Source: Ceratodon purpureus (lineage: Eukaryota > Streptophyta > Bryopsida > Pseudoditrichales > Ditrichaceae). Taken from it: 64,000 nucleotides of DNA. Location: positions 9,220,772 to 9,284,771 of the forward strand of contig CM026428.1 of NCBI GenBank assembly GCA_014871385.1. The letters run 5' to 3'. Below the pieces are notes generated by a model. The model searched no databases. It had not been told where the DNA came from and was given only the letters and a program-made list of their open reading frames with translations. Positions 1 through 31,199 of the stretch are shown one piece after another. Each line of letters begins with the position of its first letter. Positions within the stretch are counted from its first letter, which is position 1. Made by a program: the position numbers and the translations under genes.

Positions 1-424
1 AAAAAACATAAAAAACAAATTTTCTAATTTATATGAAGAAAAGAAGAAGTTTTTTAGGTACATTGCCCAAATCAGTGAGAAAACTTTGTTCTTTTGTGGA
101 ATTAACGTTTTGTACTGAAAGAAGTTTTTTATTGGAAGTCTAAAAAATGAGGACATAAAGTATTTTTAGGAAAAATATCAAAGGTAATGATATATTTAGC
201 ATGACTTCATGAATTGCCTACTAAACACAAAATTTCACTTTGGATACTATAACTTTTTTTTGAAATGTCTAATTGAAAAATAAAAATCCTTGTTACTACA
301 AACATTCACAAAAACTTTCAAAAAACTTTTCTTAAATTGAATCCACATGTACATGCCCAAATTATCAAAAAAACCCAGATGAGGCAAATTGTCCTTTAGA
401 GGTTAAAGATAGATACACCTTATA
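1..424. other. AT-rich intergenic DNA
   Basis: Strongly AT-rich sequence with long A and T runs. I see no reading frame of note, no RNA gene and no recognisable repeat. Confidence 0.6.
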
Positions 425-700
425 ATTACCGTACATTAATAGTGGGTTTGTTCATAAATAATTCCTAAAAAAAAAAAATGTTTTTTTGAAAATTTTAAGG
501 ATGGAAAAACGAAAATATGAGAAATTATTTTATGTGATATTTATCTGTTTTTAATCCATCTAAGACCATTTCAAACGATTTTTTTTTGAAAAAAAACAAA
601 AAACTGAAATTGAAAATTTCTTGGAGATAAACCTTATTTTTCCAAAATAGATAAATTTTCGTTCAAGGGATGAACAAACCTGCTATTGACGTACGGTAAT
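425..700. mobile_element. MITE-like element with 31-bp terminal inverted repeats
   Basis: The first 31 bases (425-455, starting ATTACCGTAC) and the last 31 bases (670-700, ending GTACGGTAAT) are reverse complements of each other with only a few mismatches. The 276-bp span is AT-rich inside and has no coding capacity, as expected of a miniature inverted-repeat transposable element. I could not identify a clear target-site duplication, so the superfamily is unknown. It ends about 340 bp upstream of the OTU-domain gene and could contribute to its promoter region. Confidence 0.65.
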
Positions 701-1035
701 GTTTCCCTTAAAATGGAGCGTAGTACCTTTTTCCCACCTCTTCCACTCACCGGGTATCAACCCATTCCTCACCGGGTATCACCCCGGACCTCAGCCAGAT
801 GCCGAACGCCCGGCCCAGTCGTAACGTCGTTGGGACATCCTGGGCGGCAGTTTATTAGTCTCAAACTCGGGGCAGATTGCTTCTCTCTTATACAAACAAA
901 TCACGAATTCGCAAGAAAACATACAGAGAACTCATGGATTTGCAAGCACTCCTTTCCTTCTTCATTGAGAAGCTCATGAAAAGGATCCGACGGCTGATGA
1001 GTACGTAGAATGTTGCACGTAATCTGCATGCATGC

Positions 1036-3454
1036 ATGGCGGCGCCTCGACGTCCTTCAAGCACCGTAGCCAGTGATGAGAAGATTGCGCAAGCACTGCA
1101 GGAGGAGTTTGATTCCGAAGCCGCACAGGCGGCCGATGCTGGAAACGGGGTCATCCCTGCCATGGATCAACTGCAGGTAAGGTACGTTAGGATGTGAGAA
1201 TGTTGATTAATTGTCGATACAGACGTCGATAATATACGTCGTTTGATGAAATCTGGGTATGTTTGGTGCTTGGTGTTGAGCGGTAACTTATGCTTGGCGT
1301 TGCTGTAGGTGGAGGTTTTGGCCCAGGCGCTTCGTGGTTTGAGTGTCGGGAGCTCGGCCTTGACGGGGCTCTCAAGGAAGAGCCAAATGGCACCCTCGGA
1401 GAAGAAAGTTAGCTCTAGTGACGGTCGCGTTTCCGCCTCATCCAGCAGCTTTTCAGGTTTTCCTCCGAGGAAATCGACTTCGACGGTGGAGGGGGATCAC
1501 CAGCTTGCACTGGCATTGTCTGAAGAGTACCCACAAGTTGATGAAGAGCTTGCGAGACGGTTACATGATCTTGACTCCATTCCGGTGAGCAGAGGAGAAT
1601 GAAATTGCAAACCCTAATTTTGATTGTCACGGTGTTTGTGAGATTTCTGTGTCCAAGATTGATATGTGGTTGTTTGTAGTAGTTTTAGGGTTTTCATTTT
1701 GTTGATGAAATGTTTTCTAGAGCGATGCTTAGGTTGGATATTTGAATGGTTCAATTCTTTGATCCCGTCGGTATGTTTCGTGTGCAGCACATTCCTAAAG
1801 TAAATGGAGCTATTCCACCTGTGGAAGCTGCTAATGCGGACCATCAACGATTGTTGGACAGGTCAAAACGGAAGGGTTTCTTGCAGCCTTCAGCCTGATG
1901 CTTGATTGAGTATGTTTAGTGTCCCGAACTAATTCGACAGGATTTGTCTAATAATTATTAAAGCTTAATAATTCAGTATGAATTGGGTGGGCTTGAAAAG
2001 AGATTGGATGTGTCATGTTTCAGGTTAAGTCTTTATGGACTTACTGAGCGTAGAATTGCAGGCGATGGAAACTGCCAGGTAACGCCAGTGACTCCAATTT
2101 CCTATTAAATTCTCAAATTAGAGACGAGCCTCTGGTGTATATGACCTGTGGGAAATATTCCTCATGCAATGGATATTATTTTTGTGTGGCTTGAATGTTG
2201 GGCAGTTTCGAGCACTGTCAGACCAGCTCTACCGCACTCCAGAGCATCACATGTTTGTGCGGGACAGGATCGTTTCACAGGTCGGCTACATTGTGACGTG
2301 TTAGATTGCCTTCTCATTTTTGAACATGTTGACTAAACCAGTTCAAGTGAATATTTTCTACTCACAGAAAAAGACTAACAACTAGAAAATAGACTCAGAT
2401 CAATAGACCGATGTGTTATACTTTGTGCACATTTTCCTTTGGAATCACCGACATAAATAATTGGAAGGTAACTGGATAACAGGCATAACAGGTATAACTG
2501 TGATTCACCTCTTTTTTAGGGTGGTCAGCGCAGCTCACAAAATCAGGGGATTCCTACTCTGGATATGTCCCGAAGACTTATGACGAGTATCTGAAGAGTA
2601 TGGCGAAGTGCGTATCCTCTCTTTTCTGGTTTCCCTTGCGCTTTGTATTTTTTAAGCTGGCTAAATCGTGCACATTGACAATGGGTTCGTCGCTAGCAGG
2701 GATGGCGAATGGGGTGATCACGTTACATTGCAAGCTGCAGCTGACTATGTAAACGATCTTTTCTCATCTCGGGTCCTTACTGTAATTTCCACTCAGCCCC
2801 TTCTTAGTCAGCTGCAAACACTGGGATCAATAATCACCGTAAGACCTTTGATTGTATCCCTAGAAATATTTAAGAAGTTGCAGCCCCGTTTACGTTGTGG
2901 CATTTTAGTCGAGAACAGAAGATAGCTCGGCAGGTCCTTTCTAACTAAATCTGACATTTTGAAGTTAATGCAGTACGGAGTGAAAATTTCCTTGATCACC
3001 TCCTTCAAAGATACCTGCTTTGTCGAGATTATGCCGTCCGCGCGGAAGTCCACTCGAGGTTTTTACCCTCCACTTTCTTCTTTGCCTGTCGTGTTTCCTT
3101 AATGCAATTATAAAGAGCTCTGGAATCGGAAACTTGCTTTCTTTGGCCGTCTTAATTCTAAAACCTGGATGTGTTCTTCGTCTCCAAGATTTGTAGAAGG
3201 TTTTGTTTGCAAGCATCTGAAGAATTCAGAAGATGATTATGCCTAGAATTGAAACAAGAGTCCCTGGATGTAATCTTAGGTTTTGTTTGTACTACATGTT
3301 ATTTAGCTCATCAGTTGGTCTACAAACTTAGTGATTACTGTGTATTGTGATGAAATGAATCATTTTCACTTGGAAACCATTTTCGTCGTGAGTGCAGAAA
3401 TATATTTGAGCTTTTGGGCAGAGGTTCACTACAATTCTTTATATCCCCTCGGAG
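1036..3454 (+). CDS. OTU-family cysteine protease (plant OTU deubiquitinase-like), 9 exons traced, last exon open
   Basis: Predicted deubiquitinating cysteine protease, probably soluble. Exons traced by GT-AG sites and phase: 1036-1176, 1309-1584, 1788-1861, 2024-2078, 2206-2280, 2534-2607, 2700-2748, 2974-3058 and 3398-3454, giving about 295 codons. The first ~120 residues are low complexity (start MAAPRRPSSTVASDEKIAQA) and contain several short acidic, ubiquitin-interacting-like helices (EEFDSEAAQ, ALSEEYPQVDEEL). The OTU core follows: GDGNC with the catalytic Asp and Cys, then QFRALSDQLYRTPEHH, GEWGDHVTLQAAADYY, and SFWAEVHYNSLYP with the catalytic His. All three catalytic positions are present. 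I chose ATG 1036 because it is the first in-frame Met of a frame that splices cleanly. The C-terminus is unresolved: exon 9 either splices at 3455 to an exon I could not identify, or reads on to a stop at 3529-3531. Confidence 0.85.
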
Positions 3455-4327
3455 GTATAATTAGCCCATATCTATATCCCCTGATTCGCTTTGCTATTAC
3501 CATGAAAAAGCTACATCAATGTCAGTTCTGAGTCTCTATTTTCCTGTGGGGGGTCTCCAATGAATTTACTGCTTCTGTTGAGAGGAACTTTTGATCCAAA
3601 GCTGGTGCCGGAACCTATCAATTAAGTATCTGATAATTCCTTAAACATAAACCATTCAACATGGCTACGTGTTCTTCTACGGAAGCCTGCATTGAATCTA
3701 TTCAAAGCATCATATGTCGTCAGGATGTTGACCCAGAGAGCCTTCATAGTGTTGCTTATTACTACTAATCCCTCGCTTGAGTCTCCAGAGTTACCAGGAG
3801 CATTAGGGAACTGGGTCGAGTATTGAGACGCCGCCAAAAAATCCTTGAAACTCATTCACGCACTTGGTGCAGAGGCCATTTTAAGATGAATGTAACAGAC
3901 TGGTCTGGAGCAAATTATTCACCGTCTTCTACTCTGACAATTACGACTTAAATTGCAAATTTAAATGCTCTTTCCTTCCTCCAACTACGATATCTGTTCC
4001 AAGCATTGATATGGAAGAATGGAGAGGCAGCAAGTAAGGGAGAAGTTGTCAGCCGTGTGAGTTCAGGAATCATTCTACCCAGTTCATAAATTTACTCTAG
4101 AGCTTCGAAATACAACCCCTGATTCTTCATAACTTAAAAGCATTGTTTTGCTACCAATGACCCACTATCGTACACAATGATTCAGTGCATATGTCTATCC
4201 ACTTACGCATTTTTTTATTGACGACCTTGCCAAGACTTTCATAGTATATTTTATGCATAAATATTTGGAAGATCATATATTAAGTATATCATATGTTAAT
4301 AGCAAGTTCGTTCACACTTGAACAAAT
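3455..4327. other. Intergenic region after the OTU gene
   Basis: Probably holds the 3' end and UTR of the OTU gene. Frames here are short and match no family I recognise. No RNA gene or repeat was seen. Confidence 0.5.
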
Positions 4328-11590
<7,263 letters not shown>

Positions 11591-14500
11591 TGTTTCAGGC
11601 AGTCATCCCAGATTCCCAGGACGATTTTATGGTATTTAGAGGATATGCTAGACTTGGTCAACGGAAAACGCTTCTGGAGGGATCTGTCTATTTTCCCTCA
11701 ACGAGCGGTGCTTGGAGGTGGGTCGGAGGCCAGGCTCGGGGGTGGGGAGGGGAGGGGGCAAATCTCTGCCCCTATTATTTGCCTTGAGTGGGGTCCTAGT
11801 GATCTCATGAAGACCTCCTTGAAGTAAATTGAGGCCTACGGCGCCAAATTTATAAAAAAAAAACCAAAAAAAGACTCTAAGACCCCAAAATGGGGAGGGG
11901 CAGCAAAATGGAACCCACTAAGCCTAGCAACTGAACCAGGGGTTGTGGTTTGGTTGCACTTCTCGTCGGGGGAAAATAAAGAGACCCCTTCTGGAGCTGC
12001 TTTCACGTGCAGTAGCAGAAATAATAAAATAAAATTTGTTTGCCAGTGTAGTGATTTTATTAAATAAATGGGAAAATACTTTGCAATCATACATTTAATT
12101 TTGTAAAGCCGTGAATGACTAAAGGGTGGAATTCTCCTTGCAAATAAATGCTAAGTAACTAAAATAAATGTGAAATGAAATGCGAAGTGCCTGAATTAAG
12201 TGTGAAGGAAAATGTTAAAGTGACAAAAAAAGATCCAGCAAGGAGATTTTCAAAAATTAAAAATTAAAAAAAGTATTAAAAAAACAAAACTGTGGAAAAT
12301 TGAACTGTTATTCATGTATTAGACGTTCGATGAAGGTAGATGAGCAATTTAAATTTTATAAATTTTATGTGTTACACTTGGATTGAAATGCACAAGTCAT
12401 GCACTTGATTAATCAATAAACTGGATTCATTCACAAACAGTATGGCAAACATTTAAACAAAAAAAGCACACAAAATCGATCAATGTACAAGACTCAAGTA
12501 TGATGATTTCACCTAGTTTTCATGTAAATTGTAATGTTTGATGTACAAGTGAAAAAAATACATGTAAAGAGTGATTAATGTACAATTGTGTTTGCAAAGG
12601 GTTCACAGCGACACTGTTCACAACTCAAGTTGAACATTCTTAGGCTTTCAGTGTCAATTTTGCATATGTGATATTTCAGTGTCTAGGAACAGACATAAAT
12701 CTTCATATCTTGAGCTTCAAAGTCAACATAACATCATGGAAACTAAAGAAAAGTCAACGTTGAGAATACTAGAATAATCAAGCATCCCCTTGCTGGCCCA
12801 CTTTAATAGACTCTTTCTAAAATTAAATAGCCTCATTGTACCGAAAGGGATTAAGTGAAAAATATTTTTGGCCTTACATACGCAGAACAAGGGATAAATT
12901 CTTGCTTAACCTATTCTGTAGGCACAATTTGAAAAACTTCAGGGAGGAAAAACACTTTTCATCTTCCACCAAACCCAAGACAAGCACATACCTTATCTTG
13001 GCTGCATAAAGTACTTAGAAATCAACTTTGACAATTGCCGATATTGAGTAGAGAGGGATTTGCTTTGGGAGATTATAGGGATTTTGGTTGCAGCTGGAAA
13101 TGACTTAGGAAGTAGGGATTGTTGCATCGTGTCTTGAATCTTTAAGAAGTCTTGAATCAGCTCCCCGTTGGCCTATCGTGTTATGGCTATATGGACTCAA
13201 GGGTCAAGAATGGGATAAGAAAACACATGATACAAGACGGGTATAGTAGAAGCCTAGCAGATGACAAGCTGAACTGTCCGTGAATATGAATCATAAACTC
13301 TTAAATTCATAGTATACTAGGCAACAACCGAGTCTCACTGTAAGAACGACGTAAGATTCAACCATGTCGGCTATTAACCTCACTTCGTTGCCACGACAAT
13401 CAATGAGATGAAGCCATGAATGTAATGTCAGGCCAAACTAGCAACAAGGTTTATAATGCAAAAAATGACAACACAAAATGAGGTGAAGAGATAGACGTAG
13501 TGTTTGGACCACCTGCAACAAGGTTTGCAATGCAAAATCCACAACAAGTCTCCAAATCAAGGTAAAAATAACAAAACCACATGCCCACAACATAGGATAA
13601 CTTATAAGTCTTTGCAATATAAATCTTCATTTGACTCTTCAATTAGTCTTCACTTTGGACCTCGTCTAGACCAATAACACTAAAATGATCACCAAAAACT
13701 TTTTAGAGCTATATTTTGAATAAATAATAGTAATTCTCAAAGTTAAGACAAATTGCTACAATCTAATAAACTTTCATTTGGATAAAAGCTACTATGTATA
13801 AAATATGTGCTCTTAAAGTTTCCAATGATAATCTTGAGCGGTAGTGAACACTTTCCCACCTTTTTGTTTATAATTCAAGATTTTTGGATGCTGTCTATTA
13901 TTGTGTTAGCTTTTTGAAAAGCTAACAACAATTTCTATCCTCCCTTTGAATTTCACTTTTTTCCAACAACAATTGTGACTTTAGGAGAGGTATAAAATAT
14001 CTATTCTTCATTTTAGGTATCAGCAGACCACTTATCAGTCAAATGTTTCCAAAACACTTATGAAAGCTTTAAATCAAATGAAGTTAGTGCCAAAAGAAGT
14101 GTAATACTATCATGTATAACTTCAAAAATTGTTGTTTTAAAATTCTTCTCATCGAATATACAAAGCTCGATACTAGCTTCGACTCTCTTGACTCTTGTAT
14201 ACCACATAAAAACTAAAGAATGACAACAAGAGAGAAGGATTTCCTCCACACATCTTTTCGAATCAGCCACATCAGCCCATGTGTTGCCCACGAAGGCATC
14301 TTTGAAGCCATAGACTCCCTAAAGTTTTACCTTATCACCAATCTAAGTCATTTTTGGGTCTACGATTTCAAAGTCAACTAAAAAGAAGTAAAGCTAGCTA
14401 TTAACTTTCTAATTGAAATCAATTGGTGGTAATAAAATTCAATACCAAAGCTAAAAATAAGCCAAATCAACACTATAATTCCAATAAAATGAAGCATATA

Positions 14501-16557
14501 CTTTAACACTGAGAAACTAAAAAATACGCAAAATAACTACAAGAATGAAACTTGCTCTTTGTTCCTTGATCATGAAAGTAAGTTGTTCTTGAAGCCAAAA
14601 GCGATGGCATATTTCACTAGAAATGCAGTTCATCGTTTGTTTTTCATTATTATCATCAAAGCACCTCTCAAACACCATTTGATAAGTTATAACTCCCGGG
14701 AAGCATAAGTTCAGATTTTAAAATGATAATCAAAGCCCTATTATCAAATTGGAAGAGCAAATTGCGGGATATTTGCTCAGTTTGTGGTTGCGCACAACGC
14801 TCAGAAAGTCCCACCTCATCTCGCAAATGCCGTCTTGCGATACATTATTAACTTGGATTAACCGGTAATTGTGATAAATGCAACTGCAAATCGATAGGAT
14901 CTTGTGAATCCATCACCACAAACATTCAAATCCTTATTTACACTAACTCAGAATGGACTAATAGAAACAAAGCTATTTGGTTATCTTCATTCCAAATGTA
15001 GTAGCTTTCCTAAGAAGCTTGCTTCTACTTTTAAGACTCCAATTAAATCATAATGGTTATCTTTATAATAAAAACAAACACTAACAGCCAAAGATATATT
15101 TTTATTTTTCAAAAAATAACCTAAGTGAGAGAGAATAGATCTACTAGCATTGTTTCGTCAGTCAAATGCCAAGTGGTCTGCCAACATTGACATAAAATTA
15201 GTGTAGGACTAACAACGGTTGCCAAGTTGTAGACGTCGTTGGTTGTCAGAGTCCTTAGCTAGCTATCAATTGGTTCCGGGTTCAAATCTTGTTGGATCCG
15301 TTGATTTGGTCATACCGGCTACAACTTCACATCACTAGTGAAAGTAGGAAATTAGCAGCCAACCACCTTCCTTATTCCCTTGAGCTAAGTGACATGATGT
15401 AGTGCAACCCAAGACCATCATTAGGTGAAAATTCAAGTCACAAAAAGGCCTTACGAAATGGCACACGAGAGAAAAAAAACATGGTGCTCGAGCACTTTTG
15501 ATGGGGCACCACTCATGCTATCGTAGTGCCAGCAACGCCATAGCGGGGGGTCGAAGCAATGACCTTTGACTCCCGCGTGTGTTGGGCCTTGCTACAATGG
15601 CACACTGACAGTACTCCTCTCTACTGGCCACACCTCCTAAGCCGGCCTGCTTGTGTCAGTAGGAATATTCGGCGTCGTATTAATGAAAGGGCCCACACTA
15701 CCAAGGGGGAATGGTTGAATATTTAAACAATTCTAGCATCTACTACCAGCAGCAAAGGGGCTTTTGGGCAGCCCGTTTACCTAACCCAGGCTGCCTTAGA
15801 GGGCCTTTTTGTGACCCCATTTTGCACGTATTGTGGATCTTTCCACAACCCAATCACTTTTTTTTTCAATCATTTTCTTCAATTAGGACTTTAAGGTTGA
15901 TCTCTTGATGTTTTTACGTGGTATATCTATTTACAACATGACACGGGGACGCTAAAAGATTTCTTTACAACTTGATCAGCGGATCCATTTGTACCAGCGA
16001 TGCATAAGCTGCATCGGAACTAATCTTCATACTGACCCTTAAAAAGGTATGACTGTGTGTCTAACTTTGACGCGTTCAGCATCTTTGGGGCAGTATAAGG
16101 CTTTCCCTCTTCAACCGAAGGTTTTCAAATTTTGTTCACGGTTCGAGAGCTGTAGTAGAAATTTATAAGAATCTACATGTGATTCTCGAAACTTTCGTCT
16201 ACATCTTCTTGCATCTAGTAGTGGACGTAAATGATTTCAAAGGCATCTAACACCTCATGGGAAAAGAACCTCCAATCTAGCTCATTCGAGAGAGCTTGGG
16301 CAACCTTTGCACGCACACACAACAGCCATCATATTAGACAATGTTCTAAGAAATTGAGATCCCAAAAGTCGGGTGATTCCCAAAAACCATGTGATCCTAA
16401 AACCCTGGCTGATCATAGTGAATTGAGATTGAGTTGGGAGCTCCAAAACAACAAGTACGTAAAACAACAAGCATGTGAAATCAAAGGCTTCACAAATAAA
16501 CTTGAAATTTGAGGCTCCACATTGAGCTGGCAATGGTACATATGCTTGTAAGAATTC
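11591..16557. other. AT-rich intergenic DNA between the duplicated blocks
   Basis: About 5 kb with only short, non-conserved frames. A GC-richer island at about 15480-15850 has no recognisable protein. A short stretch near 15270-15285 resembles a pol III B box (GGTTCAAATC), so an old tRNA-derived SINE is possible. Otherwise nothing is supported here. Confidence 0.5.
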
Positions 16558-17156
16558 TTACACACATGCTTGTAAGAATTCACAAAGATTCAGGTGAATA
16601 CAAGAGAACAATGGCTGGACTATCGACAAGGATAATAGGACCTCTATGTCAACGAGAGTCTTGAAGTTATCAATAGCCATGGCATAGTGCTTTTTTCCAG
16701 AGGGTGGTATCATATCCAAGCCCATCTTCATGACCAACATCTTGTATTCATCGAAAAAACATTGTGCCAAACTTCTCATCAAAATCCAACAACTTGTTAC
16801 ATTCTTCAACATTTTGTTTCCCTTAGTTTCCATGAGGCTAGCAAGCTTCTGGAACTCAGCATGCTTCTTGTTGCTTTTGCAAAAATAAGAGTACATATAG
16901 AAAGTGTTTGCATAGCCAACTTAATTCTATGGCTTATGTAGTAAATTCCAACCATGAAGGGCGCCATTTTTTTTAACTGAGTGGTGATGCCGGTATAGGT
17001 ACCTTGAAAGGTACTAACGCCATCTACTTCAAAGGAAACAAACTTCAAAGCCACCTCTTCTCGGGTGAGTCCACCTACATTGAGAAGGGCATTCAAAATC
17101 ACCTGAGTCAAGTGATCAGATCTACCATCCTCAGAAACATAGGATAAGTGCAACAA
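16558..17156 (-). pseudogene. hAT-like transposase relic (fragment)
   Basis: Two overlapping minus-strand frames carry pieces of a hAT-superfamily transposase of the type found in zinc-finger/RNase H-like (KIAA1586/ZNF862-like) proteins. The first (17156 to about 16890) has NLTQVIL-like text (here HLTQVILNALLNVGGLT), VSFEVDGVSTFQGTYTG, and APFMVGIYYISHRIKLAMQ. The second (about 16896 to 16558) continues as YFCKSNKKHAEFQKLASLME, KMLKNV, EYKMLVMKMGLDM and DIEVLLSLS. The change of frame near 16890, apparently with some lost residues, and the missing N-terminal and dimerisation regions show a dead fragment of a plain DNA transposon. Terminal repeats were not found. Confidence 0.7.
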
Positions 17157-19494
17157 ATGGAGTACTCTCTCCTAGTCTTTTACTACTTAAAAAAACCTGT
17201 CTTAATGTAGGTGAAGAAACCTCTCTTGATGTAAGCATTATTTTATCGCTTAGTGGAGGTAAAGAAAATTCTTCTCTTCTTGACTTGTAGGCACAAACTA
17301 AAGAACTGAGCACAATGATTGTTACATAACTAATTGTTTTCTTAAGCTATATCAGCAACTTTGCAATCTCTAATTGATCAAGAAGGAACTAATTAGCAAC
17401 ATTTTGTTGTTTTAAGTTTAGATGGGCTTCTACGCAACATTCAACGTTGTCGTCTTCAACACTCAAAAGTTTTATACTTGGAGCTGGGACTTGGATGTGT
17501 TCTGGCTGACCTTGTCGTATTTCTCTGCCCTCGGCTGAATAACTTATTTTTCTCTCTATTGGACTAGTATGGAAAGAAGTTGAGCAAATGTTCTAATGAA
17601 GTGTGTTCTAAAAAATTATTTGATATCTCTATGAATTTTATATAGAGAACATTACACTTTCATATCGCACTTGCCAGATGAAGTGTTAGATGATCAAGGT
17701 TGCCAAGGATCGGGAGTGGATTTCAAATTGTTGGAAGAAGCAATCTGGTAGTCAGTAGAGTATATATCAGGAAGATTGACTTCGCGCCTACACTTGTGAC
17801 TTCACAATATTGTTCTAATAGTGATAAATCAATAATAGGACTTCTGAACCTATTCTATTGTTGCTTATATATTCTCCTCAACATATTTCAATAGTAGAGA
17901 AACCTAAGTTCCTAACAAAAAATCTTGTTCCATGACTCCTAAAGTGGAGGCAAAAGTAAAATACAATTGTCAAGATTTCTTTAAAAAAACCCAATAGGTA
18001 TTTCAAACATCTCAGCATTGTCCATCATTGCAATTTTTTTTGTTAAAATCCTTACGTCCGAATTTCTGCAAGCTTGTCAAAAGATTTAATGACCATATTC
18101 GTTATTTTGAGACATCTTTTAAATTTTGAGACTATTTGCCTATAATTTAAGCAACTATTTTGAGTGATTCATACATTTAAAAAAAATTCTATTCATAGAT
18201 TATCCTTGAATCAAGGATAACCTTCCCATATATAGTCAAAAAGACAATTACAAATATAGAATCAATCAAAGAGATCAATGAAAAATCTAAATTCAAGCAT
18301 TAAATTGAAACTACAAAAAGACTCAATTTAACAAATGGTTTTTTTAATATAGGTTTTTATTTACCAGAGTTGTTGTTTATGATAAGGAGTGTATGTGGAC
18401 GACGATATGAGTGGGGTATTTGTAACAAGTGCAACCAAGAATAAAATCAATTCTAATCTTTTATGTTACATGGATTTGTGAGGATTGCGTATTGTTTTCT
18501 ATAGTGATTGTCATGCAAGTGAAGAACAAGTGAAGAACGTGTGAAGATGAAGGAAAATTAAAAATTAGCGTATGGAAATCTAGCACCCGATACCAAATCT
18601 TGTGTGTGCGGAAATGATATGAGTGACATTGATGATGATGCATTCTCTCCATTTGTAGGCGCCATTCAAATCGTTTAAGGAAGGTGCAAACTCTCAAAGT
18701 ACAAGCTTGTCCCGAAATGGCAGAAAGGGGAGGTAAACCATTGTTTTTTGTGAACCGTATGCTTGTCAAAATAATTTGCTATTAGAGAAATTGGCCTGGT
18801 ATAGACTAACAATGTTATCTTAATGTGAACGCAACAATTTGGGATTCGTACAAAAATTGAGACATGGAGGTCGGATAAGGCATTGTACAAGAGAAAGAAT
18901 AGTGTAGAGGAAAGATGGTAAGGATTTATGGCAATGAGTTTGTACATCACATTTGTCGCATGTTTATGTATTATAGCAAAATAATATCCAAATATAGATT
19001 TTGTGCATGATTGGTACATTAAATGTTTTGTATTTGATACATTAACAAAATCCACCAAAAAAGTATTAGAGAATATAATAGAACAATATAAAACTTAGAT
19101 TATGCAATTCAACTTCCTTGGCTCTTTCATATGGTATTTTTGTACATTTTGTATTTCATTGTTAAATTTGAGATTTTGTTTTAAAGAAAACACTCTACAA
19201 ACATCTTCAATTCCAACTTATATAATAAGTTTATCACCTACTTCAATCTATTCTCAAAGAATTCTTCATCTTGCACATATGTATTAAATTACCACAATTA
19301 TGTAATGTATGCCATCCCATGGGTCACCTGCAGGATTAGAGGCACCCCGATTTTTCATTGTCTACTCCTACAAATATACCGGAAAAATCCCAAATTTTCG
19401 AATATGCCATTTCCAGAAAACACCAATCAACACTTTCCTTACAGTTTGTGCTATGCTCAAAGAAGCTTGCAACAATTTTGACGGACCTCCGAAA
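17157..19494. other. AT-rich intergenic DNA
   Basis: No supported gene. The only structure noted is a 21-bp perfect small hairpin at 18200-18220 (10-bp arms, one-base loop). Confidence 0.5.
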
Positions 19495-19623
19495 ACACTG
19501 AGAGACTCATGAATAGATAACTCTTTAAACTCTGGAAGTTGAGTCTGTCGTTGAATAAATACGGATTGATCAATGATACCTGGCCAGGAGCTTGCAAATG
19601 GATCCATGAAGGGTCACAGCTTG

Positions 19624-26573
<6,950 letters not shown>

Positions 26574-27767
26574 GGCGCCTTTCGGAAAGCTCGTGTGGTG
26601 TGGATTAACAAGTACGGAAGTTGCACATAGCGCCTCGATTGAACATCTCCGACTAACTCCAATTCTCCATGACCAGTATATACTCGGTCCTAGCCAAAAC
26701 AGTACTCCAGGTGGGTCTCACGAATCTCTACTCCCAGGTGTTTTTTTTTTCTTCGAACGCTTTTGCTCGAGGCAAGGTCACGTACCTATGGCGCTAAACT
26801 AAATAATTCTATCACCGGGTTCTATCATGTCACTCCGGATAGACCTCGCATGCGATGTAATTATTCACTAGACTGTTCCTGCGCCACCTGGCCAACTTGA
26901 TCAAGCGACCCTTCTTTCATGAAATCAAGAGTTAATACTCACTTCTGATGAAGCTATCGATCTAGAAGAGCATCAACTTCTCGATTTTTTATGAAACAAA
27001 ATAAGAACCTGTAGTTCTTTGAATTTATTTTGAAGAATTTACAATCTTAGAATGCTTCTCAATCTCCAACAACATGCCAACGGACTGAGCAGTCTGACAG
27101 TCTGTACACCACTGTAGCAGACTCGCCATGACTTGAATGAAAACCGAGTCAGGACTGACCCAGATCAGACTTACCGACACTGCAATACTTTTCTGGTTTT
27201 GATGTTTTAAAATCAGTACCGATTCAACGTCTCAACAACTATAGAGAATGGAAAAGATCTCCCAAAAAGATTTCTCTCTTTTGTTAAAGAATTATCAAAA
27301 CGAAAAACAATGTGCTACTAGCAATGAACCCGGCTCGGAAAGCGAAACTCGCACAACGAGATAAAATGGTAGAATAGAATATGCATGCCGGTGAGTAGAT
27401 GCAGCGTCGTTGGCAGCACTGATGTTGAATGAAGTGGTCCCGACTCCCAAGCTCTGCCTGGCATTCGTCACTGGCCGACCAGTGCCATTTCCACAAGTAC
27501 TGTACCAATGTGTGTGTACTTATCACCATAAGTTCCGTACATAAATATATGTTGGGCATTAATGCCGAGTACCAACTGAGAGCGCGTCTGCTTCACTAAA
27601 TTTTAGTTTGGAAAAGATCCAAAATATAGAATTTTGACTAATCTCATTTCGGAAATTGGGCATATACTCCAAGGTCACCAACAAGACAAAGTATATAAAC
27701 GAGTAACAAGGCTCCTTTCAAATATAAAAGCATGTTTCATGTCTTCGACGAAGAGTAACATCTGGAA

Positions 27768-31199
<3,432 letters not shown>

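Noticed and set aside
18200-18220. 21-bp hairpin as a terminator or regulatory site
   Set aside because: Short, AT-rich and isolated in non-coding eukaryotic DNA; likely chance.
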